In this document: positions 5,460 to 5,831 of the stretch, piece after piece
How positions within the stretch are numbered: the first letter of the stretch is position 1
Layout: each line of letters starts with the position of its first letter
From: JAEHDI01 sp035455185
Lineage (GTDB): Bacteria > Acidobacteriota > Terriglobia > Bryobacterales > Bryobacteraceae
DNA length: 5,831 nt
Reading direction: 5' to 3'
Assembly: GCA_035455185.1 (NCBI GenBank)
Contig: DATIFQ010000098.1
Coordinates: 1-5,831, forward strand
Program-made: the position numbers and the translations under genes
The notes under the pieces: generated by a model
Databases searched by the model: none
Told to the model about the DNA's origin: nothing
The model's input: only the letters and a program-made list of their open reading frames with translations

Positions 5460-5567
5460 TCACTCCGTCCGGGCTGTAGTTGGCGTCACCTCAGGGTTGG
5501 ACACGAGGCCAATCGTCAGCGCAAGGTGAACAGCCGTCACCACGAGAAGCCGCTTCGTCACTCTCAT
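5460..5567 (-). CDS. Possible 35-residue leader ORF upstream of phoD
   Basis: An ATG at 5567 opens 35 codons ending in TGA at 5462-5460, four bases before the phoD ATG. The peptide starts MRVTKRLLVVTAVHLALTIG, a basic end followed by a hydrophobic segment, like a short membrane or signal peptide, and ends in a polar tail (SNPEVTPTTARTE). It begins 8 bases after the attC6 core, the usual position for a cassette's first ORF. The phoD ribosome binding site lies in its last codons, so it could feed ribosomes to phoD by reinitiation. Its own ribosome binding site is weak. It could equally be chance, since nothing but position and composition supports it. Confidence 0.4.
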   Translation of the reverse strand: MRVTKRLLVVTAVHLALTIGLVSNPEVTPTTARTE

Positions 5568-5575
5568 CGGGTAGG

Positions 5576-5672
5576 GCCTAACGGTCGGGCGTTCAGCGGC
5601 GAGCCGAGCGAGCAACGCGAGCGACCCGAGCGAAGCGAGGGACGGCGAGTCCGCTGCACGCGCATGTTAGGC
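5576..5672 (-). other. attC: attC6 recombination site (97 bp)
   Basis: Cores are GCCTAAC (5576-5582) and GTTAGGC (5666-5672). Inner arms are GTTCAGCGG and CCGCTGCAC. The centre is the GAGCGA-rich type with a few substitutions relative to attC2 and attC4 (for example AACGCGAGCGACCC). It closes the truncated hydrolase cassette at the right edge. Confidence 0.88.
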
Positions 5673-5680
5673 GGCGGCTC

Positions 5681-5710
5681 AGAAAGCACACCAGACTCCA
5701 TCCGGTGTGC
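5681..5710 (-). terminator. Probable intrinsic terminator after the hydrolase gene
   Basis: On the - strand, GCACACC (5710-5704) pairs perfectly with GGTGTGC (5692-5686). Three further pairs (GGA with TCT, one of them G-U) extend the stem to 10 bp around a 5-base loop. It is followed at once by TTTCT. It lies 42 bases past the hydrolase stop codon and just before attC6. The T-tract is short, so efficiency is uncertain. Confidence 0.55.
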
Positions 5711-5752
5711 TCAACACTCTGCCATTCACCAAGTCAACAGCTACCCGAAGCC

Positions 5753-5831
5753 TCACCGCCGTCCGCCGCTCCGGGCCAGCTCGCGCAGGGCCTCCGCCAG
5801 GAGCGCGTTGAAGGCCTCGGGCTGCTCGAGC
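5753..5831 (-). CDS. C-terminal end of a probable alpha/beta-fold hydrolase (partial)
   Basis: The frame enters from the right edge and gives 25 residues (LEQPEAFNALLAEALRELA, then a basic tail) before a TGA at 5755-5753. The pattern (H)LEQPEAFN-LL--L is the usual last helix of alpha/beta hydrolases, just after the catalytic histidine, as in haloalkane-dehalogenase-like and lactone hydrolases. The catalytic residues lie outside the window, so activity cannot be judged. A probable terminator and attC6 follow, which places it as the gene of the next cassette upstream in the array. Confidence 0.65.
   Translation of the reverse strand, partial: LEQPEAFNALLAEALRELARSGGRR

Larger units (their letters stand above)
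1..5831 (-). mobile_element. Integron gene-cassette array (five complete cassettes, two partial)
   Basis: Six attC-type sites separate short one- or two-gene units, which is the layout of an integron cassette array. Taking crossover as G^TTRRRY on the - strand, the cassettes run 5831..5582 (partial, hydrolase end), 5581..3287 (phoD), 3286..2581 (brnT/antitoxin), 2580..1884 (RibD-C protein), 1883..903 (secreted protein), 902..102 (higBA, genes inverted) and 101..1 (partial). The orientation is inferred from the extra unpaired base in the inner arm: on the - strand the left arm reads GTTGCAGCGG and the right arm CCGCTGAAC, so the extra base sits in the L'' arm as in canonical attC sites. Gene direction in four of five complete cassettes agrees. 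No intI or attI is present, so the integron class cannot be given. Confidence 0.88.

Noticed and set aside
5500..5545. Pho-box-like CTGTTCA...CTGACGA on the - strand upstream of phoD
   Set aside because: The two half-sites are imperfect and are about 14 bases apart start to start, where Pho boxes need 11, so PhoB control is not supported.

Overview
This window is a stretch of an integron gene-cassette array. Six imperfect palindromes (96-183, 897-993, 1878-1941, 2575-2671, 3281-3356, 5576-5672) begin with an RYYYAAC-type core (mostly GCCTAAC) and end with a GTTRRRY core (mostly GTTAGGC), with complementary inner arms (CAGCGG/CCGCTG). These are attC recombination sites. In each, the unpaired extra base of the inner arms lies in the right-hand arm of the + strand, so by the canonical attC layout the array reads on the - strand. 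Genes in four of the five complete cassettes also read on the - strand. No integrase gene, attI site, rRNA or tRNA is visible.

Reading the array in its own direction (right to left): (i) a truncated cassette with the last 25 codons of a probable alpha/beta hydrolase, a likely intrinsic terminator and attC6; (ii) a large cassette, about 2.3 kb, with a Tat-exported PhoD-family metallophosphatase preceded by a possible 35-codon leader ORF; (iii) a BrnT/CopG-type toxin-antitoxin cassette with its own promoter and palindromic operator; (iv) a cassette for a RibD-C/dihydrofolate-reductase-superfamily protein; (v) a cassette for a secreted beta-rich protein of unknown function; (vi) a HigB/HigA-type toxin-antitoxin cassette in the opposite (+) orientation, with a strong promoter covered by a perfect inverted repeat, whose toxin reading frame appears broken near its start; (vii) the first 16 codons of a small antitoxin-like protein.

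The DNA is GC-rich. The long attC sites share a 57-bp identical core between two copies, as expected for a sedentary chromosomal integron of an environmental (probably soil) bacterium. Acidobacteria, Myxococcota, Gemmatimonadota and some Proteobacteria are possible hosts, and the window does not decide between them. The genes do not form a pathway. They are unrelated passengers sharing a recombination format. The two toxin-antitoxin cassettes carry their own promoters and probably stabilise the array. The PhoD, RibD-C and secreted-protein cassettes show no clear promoter and may depend on read-through.
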